Shown here in pieces: positions 39,050 to 47,904 of a DNA stretch of 64,000 nt. The notes below the pieces were generated by a model. It was not told where the DNA came from and ran no database searches. It saw only the letters and a program-made list of their open reading frames with translations. The DNA lies in the NCBI GenBank assembly GCA_014155875.1, contig JACEFZ010015105.1:336001-400000 (forward strand). Reading direction: 5' to 3'. The stretch comes from Cepaea nemoralis. Its lineage: Eukaryota > Mollusca > Gastropoda > Stylommatophora > Helicidae. A program made the position numbers and the translations under genes. The stretch's first letter is position 1. Each line of letters opens with the position of its first letter.

Positions 39050-40376
39050 TAGTTAGTTAGTTAGTTAGTCGACAGATCATCCTCGTTGCACATCGAACCA
39101 TTCAGTCCATAAGTGCTCGGATCCCCTCCTCAGCAAATCCCGTAGCGTGTAGCGGCTAACGACGCCAGTTCTGTGTTGGTTTATCAATCTTCTTTGGCTT
39201 CCTGCATAGTGTTCTTGTTTGGCCACCCCTCTTTTAATTTGCTGCTCCCGCAGTCTGGCCATTGTTGTAGATTCACAGTCATCACTTGGTTCTCGCAAAA
39301 GTCTCACTTCTCGTAGAGCATTCAGAATGTCAGCCTGGTCCATGGCGCGTCCGCCCTCCACAGTAGCCTCACCTGCGAGCTTGTCAGCCCGCTCATTTCC
39401 TTGTACTCCCGCATGACCTGGCACGAAGATGAAACTAATCTTTGCCAGCCGAGACCGCTTCAGAGGCAGCAACCATTCTCTTCGGATCGACCCCTCCTCT
39501 ATCCTCTTGATCATGTTCATTGAGTCGCTAAGGAAACAAGCCCTAGTGAATGTCTGTGTCTCGAGCCATGTTATTGCTTTACTTACTGCCATGACTTCCA
39601 TGGTCAGGCTACTTGTGGTTTCAGTGAAAGCACCAGAGTCCTCCTTCACAATTCTCCCTCCGGCCCGAGCTGTAAAGGCCCATGAGCTTCTCACATGTCG
39701 GACGACCGACCCATCTGTGTAGATGACCGCGTCACCGTCTAGCGAATTCTCGAAAATCAACGCTTGTACTTCAGCCTCCACAGCAGCCGGATTTTCTTGT
39801 CTGCATTTTCTATCTAGTTGGATGCAAACTGAAAAGGATGTGCAGAAATCTGTTGGCACTTGCACCCACTCCTCACCAGGTTCTAAGTCCTCAAGTGAAC
39901 ATACCTGTTGAAGAATGTCTTCGGCTTGACCCATCCACGACCGTCCTCTTTTTAACCTGCTGCCCATCACCTTCCTAATTTCACTATGCAGTGGATGTTG
40001 TGTGTTTGCGTTAATTCTGAGGTAGGCGCGTGCCCTGCAAACTTGTATTCTCTCTTCAATGGTTGGAAAATCAAGAAGGTAGCGCATCGCCCTGCATGCT
40101 GTATCTCTTGTACATCCAAGAATAATGCGCATAGCTTCATTCTGTATCCTTTCCATCCTTTCTATCTGCTTATGGCTGAGAGTCAGGATTGCCATTGCAT
40201 ACTCCAAAACAGACATGACCAGCCCCTCGTACAGTAGACATAGATGGCGCTGCTCACAGTTTGCTGCCGCCATCACCCGCATCGCTGCCAAACCCCGCTT
40301 GGCCTTTGTTATCACCTGGTCTATGTGCACATTATAAGCAAGGCTTCGATCAAACCGTATCCCCAGGTAATTCATT
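39050..40376 (-). mobile_element. I/Jockey-group LINE, copy 1 (5'-truncated)
   Basis: A 1.33 kb minus-strand insertion with 11-bp target duplications and an AACT-repeat tail at 39050-39069. It is nearly identical over its length to the 3' part of the copy at 47905-49932. The left part of the full element (endonuclease and most of the reverse transcriptase) is missing, as expected from incomplete reverse transcription. Confidence 0.93.
39077..40375 (-). CDS. LINE ORF2 C-terminal segment: RT thumb and RNase H
   Basis: This is a 432-codon open frame starting exactly at the truncation point, so its ATG is an internal Met of the original ORF. The first ~100 residues (NYLGIRFDRSLAYNVH, IILGCTRDTACRAM) lie downstream of the YADD box. 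An RNase H domain follows with all its acidic signatures visible: VIYTDGSV (Asp), TSSLTMEVMAV (Glu), CFLSDSMNM (Asp), and FVPGHAGVQGNERADKL (His and Asp). A C-terminal ~100-residue basic segment ends at VQRG. RNase H downstream of RT places it in the I/Jockey group of non-LTR elements rather than CR1, L2 or RTE. It is open and unbroken but lacks endonuclease and the RT catalytic core, so it cannot retrotranspose on its own. Confidence 0.88.
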   Translation of the reverse strand: MNYLGIRFDRSLAYNVHIDQVITKAKRGLAAMRVMAAANCEQRHLCLLYEGLVMSVLEYAMAILTLSHKQIERMERIQNEAMRIILGCTRDTACRAMRYLLDFPTIEERIQVCRARAYLRINANTQHPLHSEIRKVMGSRLKRGRSWMGQAEDILQQVCSLEDLEPGEEWVQVPTDFCTSFSVCIQLDRKCRQENPAAVEAEVQALIFENSLDGDAVIYTDGSVVRHVRSSWAFTARAGGRIVKEDSGAFTETTSSLTMEVMAVSKAITWLETQTFTRACFLSDSMNMIKRIEEGSIRREWLLPLKRSRLAKISFIFVPGHAGVQGNERADKLAGEATVEGGRAMDQADILNALREVRLLREPSDDCESTTMARLREQQIKRGVAKQEHYAGSQRRLINQHRTGVVSRYTLRDLLRRGSEHLWTEWFDVQRG

Positions 40377-40387
40377 GTGTGTTATCT
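40377..40387. repeat. Target-site duplication, right copy, for Jockey-type copy 1
   Basis: GTGTGTTATCT, identical to 39039-39049. Confidence 0.93.
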
Positions 40388-40490
40388 GCATAACTTAGAT
40401 TGTTCATAAAATAACCTCCAACTCGTATTCCTCGCCTCTCTTTGATCTTTCAGATTATTAATTTGTTATAGACAGAGAGAAGAGATCCGG
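40388..40490 (-). pseudogene. LINE B-like reverse-transcriptase motif C, upstream part
   Basis: Minus-strand translation GGYFMNNLSYADNT reaches the catalytic box, and the frame resumes as LLKA at 39038 once the insertion is removed. The canonical YADD is YADN here, so the enzyme was probably already defective. Confidence 0.75.
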
Positions 40491-40611
40491 CTACAAAACA
40501 CAACCGTACCCCTTACTTCACCTATTGCCAGATTTTTCTATTATAAACATATTTCACGATCTTTTGGAAGCTATCTCGTGTATGTCTAACAATTTTTTTG
40601 CATATCTTTTT

Positions 40612-40790
40612 TTTTTTACATGAGATCGCTGTTAACACCAGCATTTTATTGCTGTAGCTGATGTCTTGGCATGTTTACGCTCAGTAATTTGTCATTGCTT
40701 TCTGAACGACCGCTCCCATACTAATTCGTTAAAACCCAGCGCAACGCTGTCCGCTGCGAAATCGCGCGTAGCTGTGTTTCGAACGCCGGT
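40612..40790 (-). mobile_element. SINE-1 copy
   Basis: In minus orientation: head with GTTCGAAACACAGCTACGCG, core GAAAGCAATGACAAATTACTGA, then AATGCTGGTGTTAACAGCGA and an A-rich end. Confidence 0.8.
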
Positions 40791-40853
40791 AAGTGGAACT
40801 ACGTACCTCGTCCATAACCTTTCACCACTGAGACAGGATGTTTAACATTACCA

Positions 40854-40856
<3 letters not shown>

Positions 40857-40944
<88 letters not shown>
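40857..40944. repeat. (TA)n microsatellite
   Basis: About 43 TA units. Tyr-Ile open frames are artefacts. Confidence 0.95.
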
Positions 40945-40947
<3 letters not shown>

Positions 40948-41214
40948 AGTAGTTTGGCATGCGATAAGTCGTCCAGTTTTTGCTATGACTAACACAAAAG
41001 GACGCCAAACAAGACCGAGAAAACCATTAAAAAACAAAAACATCACATAACTACCAACTCTAGTACATCCTTGTAAATACTATGACATGAAATCGAGTAT
41101 GGAACGACCATAAAAGAAAAGTACAACAAAACAGCACTAAGACGAAGATGACAAAGACAACCATCGCGATGAAGAAATAGTAACATAATATGGTGTTTGT
41201 CCATCAAGAATGAT

Positions 41215-41545
41215 GATGACCATTTATTTCATCCAGTGGGATTGAAAGCATAGAGCCGTGAGTTCTAAGATGGCTGGTAAGGCCTATTGTGGCTCGAAAT
41301 GTTCTTTGACAATGTGGGTAAAGAATGCTTGACGTCCCAGGAGGAGAATCTCCTGTAGAGGTTTTCTGTCCAGCCTTTTCTTCCCAACTCTTGCAGTCCT
41401 AGTTGCTTCACAAGGGACTGCACTCTTATGTAATGATGTACGCCACAAATTACGGTCTTTAGCAGCAGTCTCCCATGTGTCAAAATGAATTCCAAAAGCT
41501 TTCATATACATAATAAACAGTGACAACAATATAACAGTTAATAAT
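41215..41545 (-). pseudogene. LINE C-terminal fragment (zinc-finger-like end)
   Basis: Minus-strand translation gives WETAAKDRNLWRTSLHKSAV, then a degraded IGLTSHLRTH-like end near 41270-41300. Several animal LINEs end with a similar block (W..L...G followed by C..C..SRIGLxSHxRxH). Only the C-terminus remains and the frame is broken. Confidence 0.55.
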
Positions 41546-42350
41546 AGTTGAGATAGTTATTACAATGATAAAAGTAGTACCAAAAACAAATAATAGTAAT
41601 CAGTATCACGCCAGCCTCATTTACTTCCCAAACCAATTCCTTATATAATTACAGGCTGGATTATGCCTGGGAATCCAGGTCAATGTTTAAAACATCATCA
41701 TCTCAACGGGGATCTCGGGATGTAACCAACGGTCCGTCATGCAAACGGGCTACCCACTGCTACCACAACTACCTGCATAGATATAAGCTGGATGTTGTTA
41801 TAAACGCACCAGCTGCCTACATGAATATAAGCTGAATATTGCTATCAAAGCATCAGTTATTCAGTCGTCAAAATTAACTTAGTGTTGCCTCTCGCCTATC
41901 GGTTGTCTTTTGTGTACCAAATTGCATTCAGGCATCCAGCCTTTAATTTAATTGTCCGTGTTCTCTGCAAATTAGATTTAATCTCCGTACACGGTATTGG
42001 AATTCCCATTAGAATTATACTTGGCAGCTTGGATATCAATAGAAAGGACGACGTCTAAAGCCTATTAGCAATCAATGAAACAAACCAATCATGTCCCTTC
42101 TGTGAATGTTTCTAATATATTAGACCCAGCATATAGATAACTGAATGGTTTGTTTGTTTGTTATTTGAATGTTGGTTATTGGTTACTATTACCAGAAATG
42201 TGCACTTAGGATACGCCCATAATTGTGCCATCTCCTTCAGCAGAAAACGAAGTCAATTGATGGTAATTGTTACTATCGCGTCCACTTTTGATTGGTATTT
42301 GGTTAATAAACAATAGTGTAGATCTTTGGTGCTTCAAAAACGGATGGACA
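41546..42350. other. No gene seen; weak duplicated phrase near 41770-41850
   Basis: CTACCTGCATAGATATAAGC and CTACATGAATATAAGCTGAA lie about 45 bp apart, probably an old tandem duplication. No open frame of note. Confidence 0.4.
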
Positions 42351-42353
42351 GCT

Positions 42354-42358
42354 CATCG

Positions 42359-42405
<47 letters not shown>

Positions 42406-42430
42406 TTCATCATCATCACCATCATCATCA
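42354..42430. repeat. (CAT)n microsatellite
   Basis: About 24 CAT units with two interruptions. Confidence 0.95.
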
Positions 42431-42772
42431 TATGCCATGGCTATAAACGTGGGCAGACATAATTCGCCATCTCATAGAAATCCCGAATCTCGAATCAAGT
42501 CAGTGTTCAGGCCCCGACAATGCATATGATCAAAGCAATCAAGGCATCTATCCCAGTGTTTTATGTGTAGAATTATGATAATTATTCAACATTTGAGTTA
42601 CGATGGATAACTTACCAGGCAAGTGATCCCATATTTTTGTAGTATGTAGCTGGTATTGTGCTTAATTGCACGGATTATGTCAGGTGCTGATTCAGTTCCT
42701 GAGTGAACGACTTAAGTCCTGTTCATGGAGCTTTAATAGTGTCTGTTACAACGTTTGTCCTTTAGCAGATTT

Positions 42773-42945
42773 AGTGCCAAACAAAACTAAGTTTGGACCA
42801 AACAAAGATGGATGACATAATACGACAAATAGGGGTGTGTCACAGTTATGACTTACAAACTGTTAATATGGTAGCAGACGTGTTGTATTATAACACAATG
42901 ACAACATTTCAACTATATATAATCCAACGTTAAGTCGCTTATATC
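42773..42945. repeat. Dispersed repeat of unknown type, copy 1
   Basis: It shares AATAGGGGTGTGTCACAGTT, GTTAATATGG and ACAATGACAACATTTC with 52630-52815 over about 170 bp. The family is not recognised. See the second copy for a TATA-like sequence. Confidence 0.7.
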
Positions 42946-42959
42946 CTAAGTCCACAATC

Positions 42960-43395
42960 TCCTTGGGTTTTAGTGTTTCTATTCATGATAACATGCCGTT
43001 TGCCCACTGTACAAGTCTGCAGCTTCTTTTATTACGTTTCTCTTGTCCATGCCAATTTTTTCACTTTTTCCAACCCACTGTATCTATCATTTCCTGTAAT
43101 TGATTCTGACTTGTTGCAATCAGGACAATGTCATCAGCATAACGTAAGTTATTTATATTATGTCCACCAAGCAGGATTCCTGACATAGTTTCTGTAGATC
43201 TCATTATATGTTCACTGTACAATGAGAACAATTCAGAAGACATTACACAACCATTCTGATGTCCTTCTTTATACACTGAAATGTTCCTACCAGTTTGTTG
43301 ATTCTTATGGCTGCTGTTTGTTGCTAACATACGTTCCTTTATTATTCGCAGATCTTTGCAGACAATGTCCAGTCACTTTAGTAATTTTATTATGT
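42960..43395 (-). pseudogene. LINE A, reverse-transcriptase motifs B-C (downstream part)
   Basis: Minus-strand frame 43061-43330 includes GHQNGCVMSSELFSLYSEHI (motif B) and NINNLRYADDIVLIATSQNQ (motif C, YADD). It continues the LINE A coding sequence from 47629-47899 once LINE C (43408-47616) is removed. After motif C the frame breaks and the element is lost near 42960. Confidence 0.85.
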
Positions 43396-43407
43396 ACCCA
43401 TGTTTCA
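43396..43407. repeat. Target-site duplication, left copy, for LINE C
   Basis: ACCCATGTTTCA, repeated exactly at 47617-47628 (12 bp). Confidence 0.93.
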
Positions 43408-44121
43408 TCGCTGGAGAGGCAAAGGCCATTTTACAACTGAAAATGGGAGCCTTTTCATATATTCTGGTAGAGATGTCGGAGGCCAGAGCAGAGTAGCATT
43501 TTGTTTAGATAAAATAACCGCGAAAGCTTTAATTGAATATAACCCAGTTAGTGATAGAATCCTCACTGTCAGACTTAAAGGCCATCCAAAAATCACAACT
43601 CTCATACAGATATATGCACCTACCTCAACAGCAGAGGAAGACGAAATTGAAAATTTTTACAGCACGTTGCAAGACACATTACATAAGATTGGTCGTAAGG
43701 ACATAACAATAATAATGGGAGATTTTAATGCAAAAGTGGGTACAGGAAGAGCTGAACATGAGAGACACGTTTTAGGAAAATTTGGATTTGGAAATAGAAA
43801 TGATGCAGGTGACAAATTAATTGAATTTCGCACAGAAAATAAGGTAACGATAGCCAACACACTTTTTAAACAACACACAAGAAGACTTTTTACGTGGAAG
43901 TCCCCGGAGACTACTACCAATTATCACATAGATCATATTTTAATACAAAGAAGATGGAGATCAATCATAACATCGTCAAAAACCTTACGAAGTGCAAACT
44001 GTGATACAGATCATCAGTTATTAGAAGCAGATGTGAAAGTAAAACTCAAAAAGCTTACCCGAGGACCGGATCAAGGCCACTTCGATTTGATATGACAAAA
44101 ATACCAGATGCATACAACGTA
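43408..44121 (+). pseudogene. LINE C, endonuclease domain
   Basis: The plus-strand frame is open to 44095 and encodes an APE-type LINE endonuclease: LIQIYAPTSTAEEDEIENFY, IIMGDFNAKVGTG (the conserved GDFN), TTNYHIDHILI (D-H motif) and ANCDTDHQLLEADV (the terminal catalytic DH). The N-terminal end of the domain is cut at 43408, immediately after the target duplication, so the copy was 5'-truncated on insertion. A frameshift near 44075 leads to RPLRFDMTKIPDAYNV, where LINE B is inserted. The element resumes at 45624. This type of endonuclease is often annotated in animals as craniofacial development protein 2-like, which is a LINE artefact. Confidence 0.85.
44112..44121. repeat. Target-site duplication, left copy, for LINE B within LINE C
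   Basis: ATACAACGTA, repeated exactly at 45614-45623. Confidence 0.88.
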
Positions 44122-44259
44122 CGGATAAAGAAAATAACAAGTTGGTGGAACGCTGAAGTAAAGAAAGCGGTGAAAGACAAAAAGGAAAAATATGATAAGT
44201 GGTTGAAGAGCAAACAGGAATGTGATTACATAGAATATAGAATAGCGAGAAGACATGTG

Positions 44260-44270
44260 AGTAGAATAGT
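44260..44270. repeat. Target-site duplication, left copy, for SINE-1 within LINE B
   Basis: AGTAGAATAGT, repeated exactly at 44513-44523. Confidence 0.93.
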
Positions 44271-44512
44271 TTTTTTTTTTTTTTTTGCATATCCTTTATC
44301 ATCGTTGTCAACACTAGCATCTTTCAGCGGTATGTTGATTTCTTGGCAACATTACGCTCAGTAGTTTGCCATTGCTTTCTGAGCGGCTCACATACCCCGT
44401 AAGTTACCGATGCGATTCGAACCACTGCTGATTCTCACCGTCATCACGTTACCTACGAGAGTATACGAGATTACGGAGAAAAGTCGCTAACCTCTAAGCC
44501 ACGAAGCCGGCA
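44271..44512 (-). mobile_element. SINE-1, full length, with poly(A) and target duplications
   Basis: This is the best reference copy of the family. On the minus strand it starts GCCGGCTTCGTGGCTTAGAG (box A region), has GTGGTTCGAATCGC (box B) near 44411-44424, core GAAAGCAATGGCAAACTACT, then TTGCCAAGAAATCAACAT, GATGCTAGTGTTGACAACGA and TAAAGGATATGC followed by about 18 A bases. The 11-bp flanking duplication and poly(A) show retrotransposition by a LINE machinery. Confidence 0.95.
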
Positions 44513-45613
44513 AGTAGAATAGTAAAGAGGGAAAAACAAAACAAACTGGGAAGAGTATGGAGAAACCCTAAATGAAAACTACAAGGAGGCAACTAGAAAC
44601 TTCTTCAAAAAGATAAGTGCAATGCGAGCCAGAGGAGAACCCTTTGACCCAATTGAAATAATTAACAGCGAATATGGAGAACCAATAAGTGAACAAAACC
44701 AAATCCTAATAAGCTGGAAGCAGTATTTCGAACAACTTCTCAACATCCCATCAGATGTCACAGGAATTCAAGAGACCTACACAGATGTCATCGAAGAACT
44801 AGAACCAGATATACTAAAAGAAGAAATTATAGAAGCCATCAGATTAGCCCCATTGAACAAATAACCGGGACAGGATGAAATACCAAATGAACTAATTAAA
44901 GCAGCAAGAGAAGTAGGAACAGCTTGGCTACATAGACTATTCAACCTTGTTTGTGTAGAACAACAGACACCACGAGATTGGGGAGACACCATAATTATCC
45001 CAATTTGGAAAAACAAAAGCAGCAAAAGAGACTGCACACAATACAGAGGCATTTCACTGTTGAGTCATACTGGGAAAATATTTTGCAACATTCTTGAAAA
45101 TAGATTACGAACTATTTTAGAACCCCAGCTAAGTGAACACAACTTGGATTTAGGAAAAACAAAGGATGCACAGATGCCATTTTTGCTCTTAGACAACGGA
45201 TAGAAAAACCAATCGAATTCAATGAAACACTCTACTTAGCCTTTGTCGACCAAGAAAAGGCATTCGTTAGAGTAGATAGAAACAAGCTGTGGGAAATCCT
45301 TAAACAATTTGGAGTGAGTACACATCAACAAACTTATGTAGAAGTTTATACAATAACAGTGAATGCATAGTGAGAGCAACTGGAGGACACTCAGAACCCT
45401 TCACCATAAGATCTGGAGTACGACCAGGTTGTGTCCTGTCCCCTCTCTTGTTCATAACATATATATATATAGACAACATATGTAAAGAAACCAGCCAAGC
45501 AAAGACAGCAAGAATACCGCAAGACGAGAACACAGAATCTAACCATTAGAGAACTCCTGTTTGCAGACCTCGACACCACAAGGTACAAAGGGAACATGAT
45601 GAAATGAGATGAG

Positions 45614-45623
45614 ATACAACGTA
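45614..45623. repeat. Target-site duplication, right copy, for LINE B
   Basis: ATACAACGTA, matching 44112-44121. Confidence 0.88.
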
Positions 45624-47616
45624 GAAGTGGATAATTGTTTTGGGGTCTTGATGTCTATACAGGAGGAATTGATACCCGATGAATTGTCAGTACAGGCTAG
45701 AGATATCTTGATAACTGCAGACAAACATTGAAATCCGACCAAGAAAATGCAACATAAGCCATGCATTACATCAGACACACTATAATTAATAAAAGAACGA
45801 AGAGAACTGAAACAGAAAGGATGTGAATCCAATACCAGCAGGATGAAGTATACATTTTCACTGGAGAAATAAAGACAGAACACACACAAAAGACCAAGAC
45901 CAATATATACCATATTACTGTACCAGAATAGAGCAATATCATAAGACTGGAAGAAATTACGAAATGTTCAATGAAATGAAGTTATTGACAAGAATTGTTC
46001 AACAGCAATAAATTGTTATTTATGATAAGTTGGGAAATACCTTAACAGAATCTAAACAAATTCTTGAAAGATGGCAAGAATACTGCAGTGGAATGTATAA
46101 TATGAATGAAGGTGAGAATATGATTGAGATACATGAACCAATTACAGCAAAGACAGAACCTGAACCCGCATTAGATGAAATTGCATGGGAAATAAAGAAC
46201 CTGAAGAATGGTAAATCATCTGGATGTGATGCGATACCAGCTGAACTAATTAAAGCGGGAGGAGAAGAAAGTATACCTATCTATCATACATTATGTAAAG
46301 CGATATGGAAATATGGTATATTGCCAAAAGATTGGAAGAGAAATATCTTCATTGCAGTACCCAGAACTGTTCCCCTGGTCAGTCATGCAAGTAAAATTTT
46401 ACTAAAGATTATAATGGGAAGACTTCGTAAGATAATGGAAGAAGAAATTAACGTAGTTCAAGCTAGATTTAGATAAGGAAGAGGAACAAGAGATCACACC
46501 CTCAACATGCGTTTAATAATAGGGAAACGCAGAGAATTTAACGTAAATCTATTCTCCTGTTTTGTGGATTATTACTGTGAACAACATCAGAAACTTTGGG
46601 AAATAATGAGGAAAATGGGCTTTCCATCACATATAATACAACTGATAAAAATACACTATCAAGAACAACAAGCAGCTTTAGAATAGATGGCGAGACATCA
46701 GATTGGTTTGACATCAAGCAAGGAGTCCGTCAGGGCTGTGTGATGTCCCCCTATATATTTAACCTGTACGCCGAAAATATAATGAGAAATGTCAGAGATG
46801 ATATAAAGAGGGAGCAATAAGATGCCTTAAATATCGGTGGTCATGAAATACCAGAGATTCGTTATGCTGATGATACAGTATTGCTATCCACAACACAGAA
46901 TGGTATAGGAAACCTAATAACCTCAACTCAATTGAATATTCAAAATCACTACTTATATCTTAATACAGTAAAAACAAAGATAATGAATACAGATACAACT
47001 ACTATGGAGAAAGAAATTTAAGTTACTGAGGAAAATTCGAATATCTTGGGTTATTGATTACCAACAATAGTGACACAATAAAAGAAATTAAAAGACGAAT
47101 ATCTATTGCTCTTCAAAGACTAAAACAACTGAGTAAATTGTGGAGTGGGACAGATATAACTACAACAATTAGATTTTTAAGAGCATGCACGTTTCCCATT
47201 GCACCATATGTCTGTGAGACCTGAACACTTACTAAACAAGCTAAACAGCGCATACATGCCTAAGTATATAAATGTTATAGACAAGTTCTAAGAATATCTT
47301 GGATAAAGAAAAGAACAAGTGCATCCATACTTCAAAAGCTGAATATTAAAGAAGGTTGGATATTAAAGACGATAATACTAAAAGAAAATTGAAATATTAT
47401 GGTCACTTGAAACGCCACGAACGTTTATAAAGAATAATGATGGATCGGTATATGCCTGGGAAGAGAGGAAGAGGAAGGCCAAAGAGAAGATGGGTGCAGG
47501 ATGTGGCGGATGATCTTCAGATGGGTGTATCGGACGCGGGACATCTTGATCGAGGGGTTATCCGGAAGGTTGTTATGGGAGCGTGGTTCTGCAAAGGACA
47601 TGCTACTGAATGAATG
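45624..47616 (+). pseudogene. LINE C, linker, reverse transcriptase and 3' end
   Basis: The linker resumes with VEVDNCFGVLMSIQEELIPD and continues to ERWQEYCSGMYNMNEG. Reverse-transcriptase blocks follow: NGKSSGCDAIPAELIKAGGE (block 0), WKRNIFIAVPR, LFSCFVDYYCEQHQKLW (degraded motif A), IKQGVRQGCVMSPYIFNLYA (motif B) and EIRYADDTVLLSTTQNG (motif C). The C-terminal basic block GRGRPKRRWVQDVADDLQMG lies near 47460-47530. It ends at 47616 with a TGAATGAATG tail directly before the target duplication. Stops and frameshifts occur in most blocks, so it is inactive. The clade is CR1/L2-like by its tail and C-terminus (inference). Confidence 0.88.
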
Positions 47617-47628
47617 ACCCATGTTTCA
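47617..47628. repeat. Target-site duplication, right copy, for LINE C
   Basis: ACCCATGTTTCA, matching 43396-43407. Confidence 0.93.
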
Positions 47629-47899
47629 CATGCTTTTGTATAGTCAGTGAAGCATAAGTACAGATTTGTTTTTACTTCTATAGTTCTTTCTAATAATGTC
47701 CTGAGAAAATATATAGCTACGTTTGTACCCTTTCCATCTATAAATCCACATAGTTCATCACTAATTTCTGGTTTAATCTTATTTGTTATTCTTTTTTAAA
47801 TTATTCTCAGTAACAGTTTTCTCATATGATTAATAAGACATTGCATTCTAAAACGCCTGGTGGTTTTTGCAGAGCCATAAAGATAGATTTTAATAGAAC
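47629..47899 (-). pseudogene. LINE A, reverse-transcriptase blocks 1 to A
   Basis: Minus-strand translation includes ALQKPPGVLECN, then KPEISDELCGFIDGKGTNVA and TNLYLCFTDYTKACETW, the motif A region with FTDYTKA. It joins upstream to 49938-50093 and downstream to 43395-42960 when the two large insertions are removed. Frameshifts are present. Confidence 0.82.
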
Positions 47900-47904
47900 A
47901 CTTG
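47900..47904. repeat. Probable short target-site duplication, left copy, for Jockey-type copy 2
   Basis: ACTTG, also at 49933-49937. Removing the insertion and one copy restores the LINE A coding context. Confidence 0.6.

Larger units (their letters stand above)
44122..45613 (+). mobile_element. LINE family B copy inserted in LINE C
   Basis: Plus-strand coding remnants run from SWWNAEVKKAVKDKKEKYDK (linker) through DTIIIPIWKNKSSKRDCTQY, YRGISLLSHTGKI, LAFVDQEKAFVRV (motif A) and VRPGCVLSPLLF (motif B) to ELLFAD. The text then jumps straight to the family B 3' end (GACACCACAAGGTAC) and a tail ATGATGAAATGAGATGAG. The region between motif C and the 3' end has therefore been deleted. Ten-base target duplications flank the copy, and a SINE lies inside at 44271-44512. 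Stops in several places make it dead. Confidence 0.85.

Noticed and set aside
39219..39911. Plus-strand open frames of 62-97 codons opposite the Jockey-type copy
   Set aside because: They are antisense shadows of the RNase H coding strand, repeated in mirror at 49067-49759.
43408..44095. Host gene similar to craniofacial development protein 2
   Set aside because: The domain is a LINE endonuclease with GDFN and DH motifs, lies inside a target duplication and joins a reverse transcriptase.
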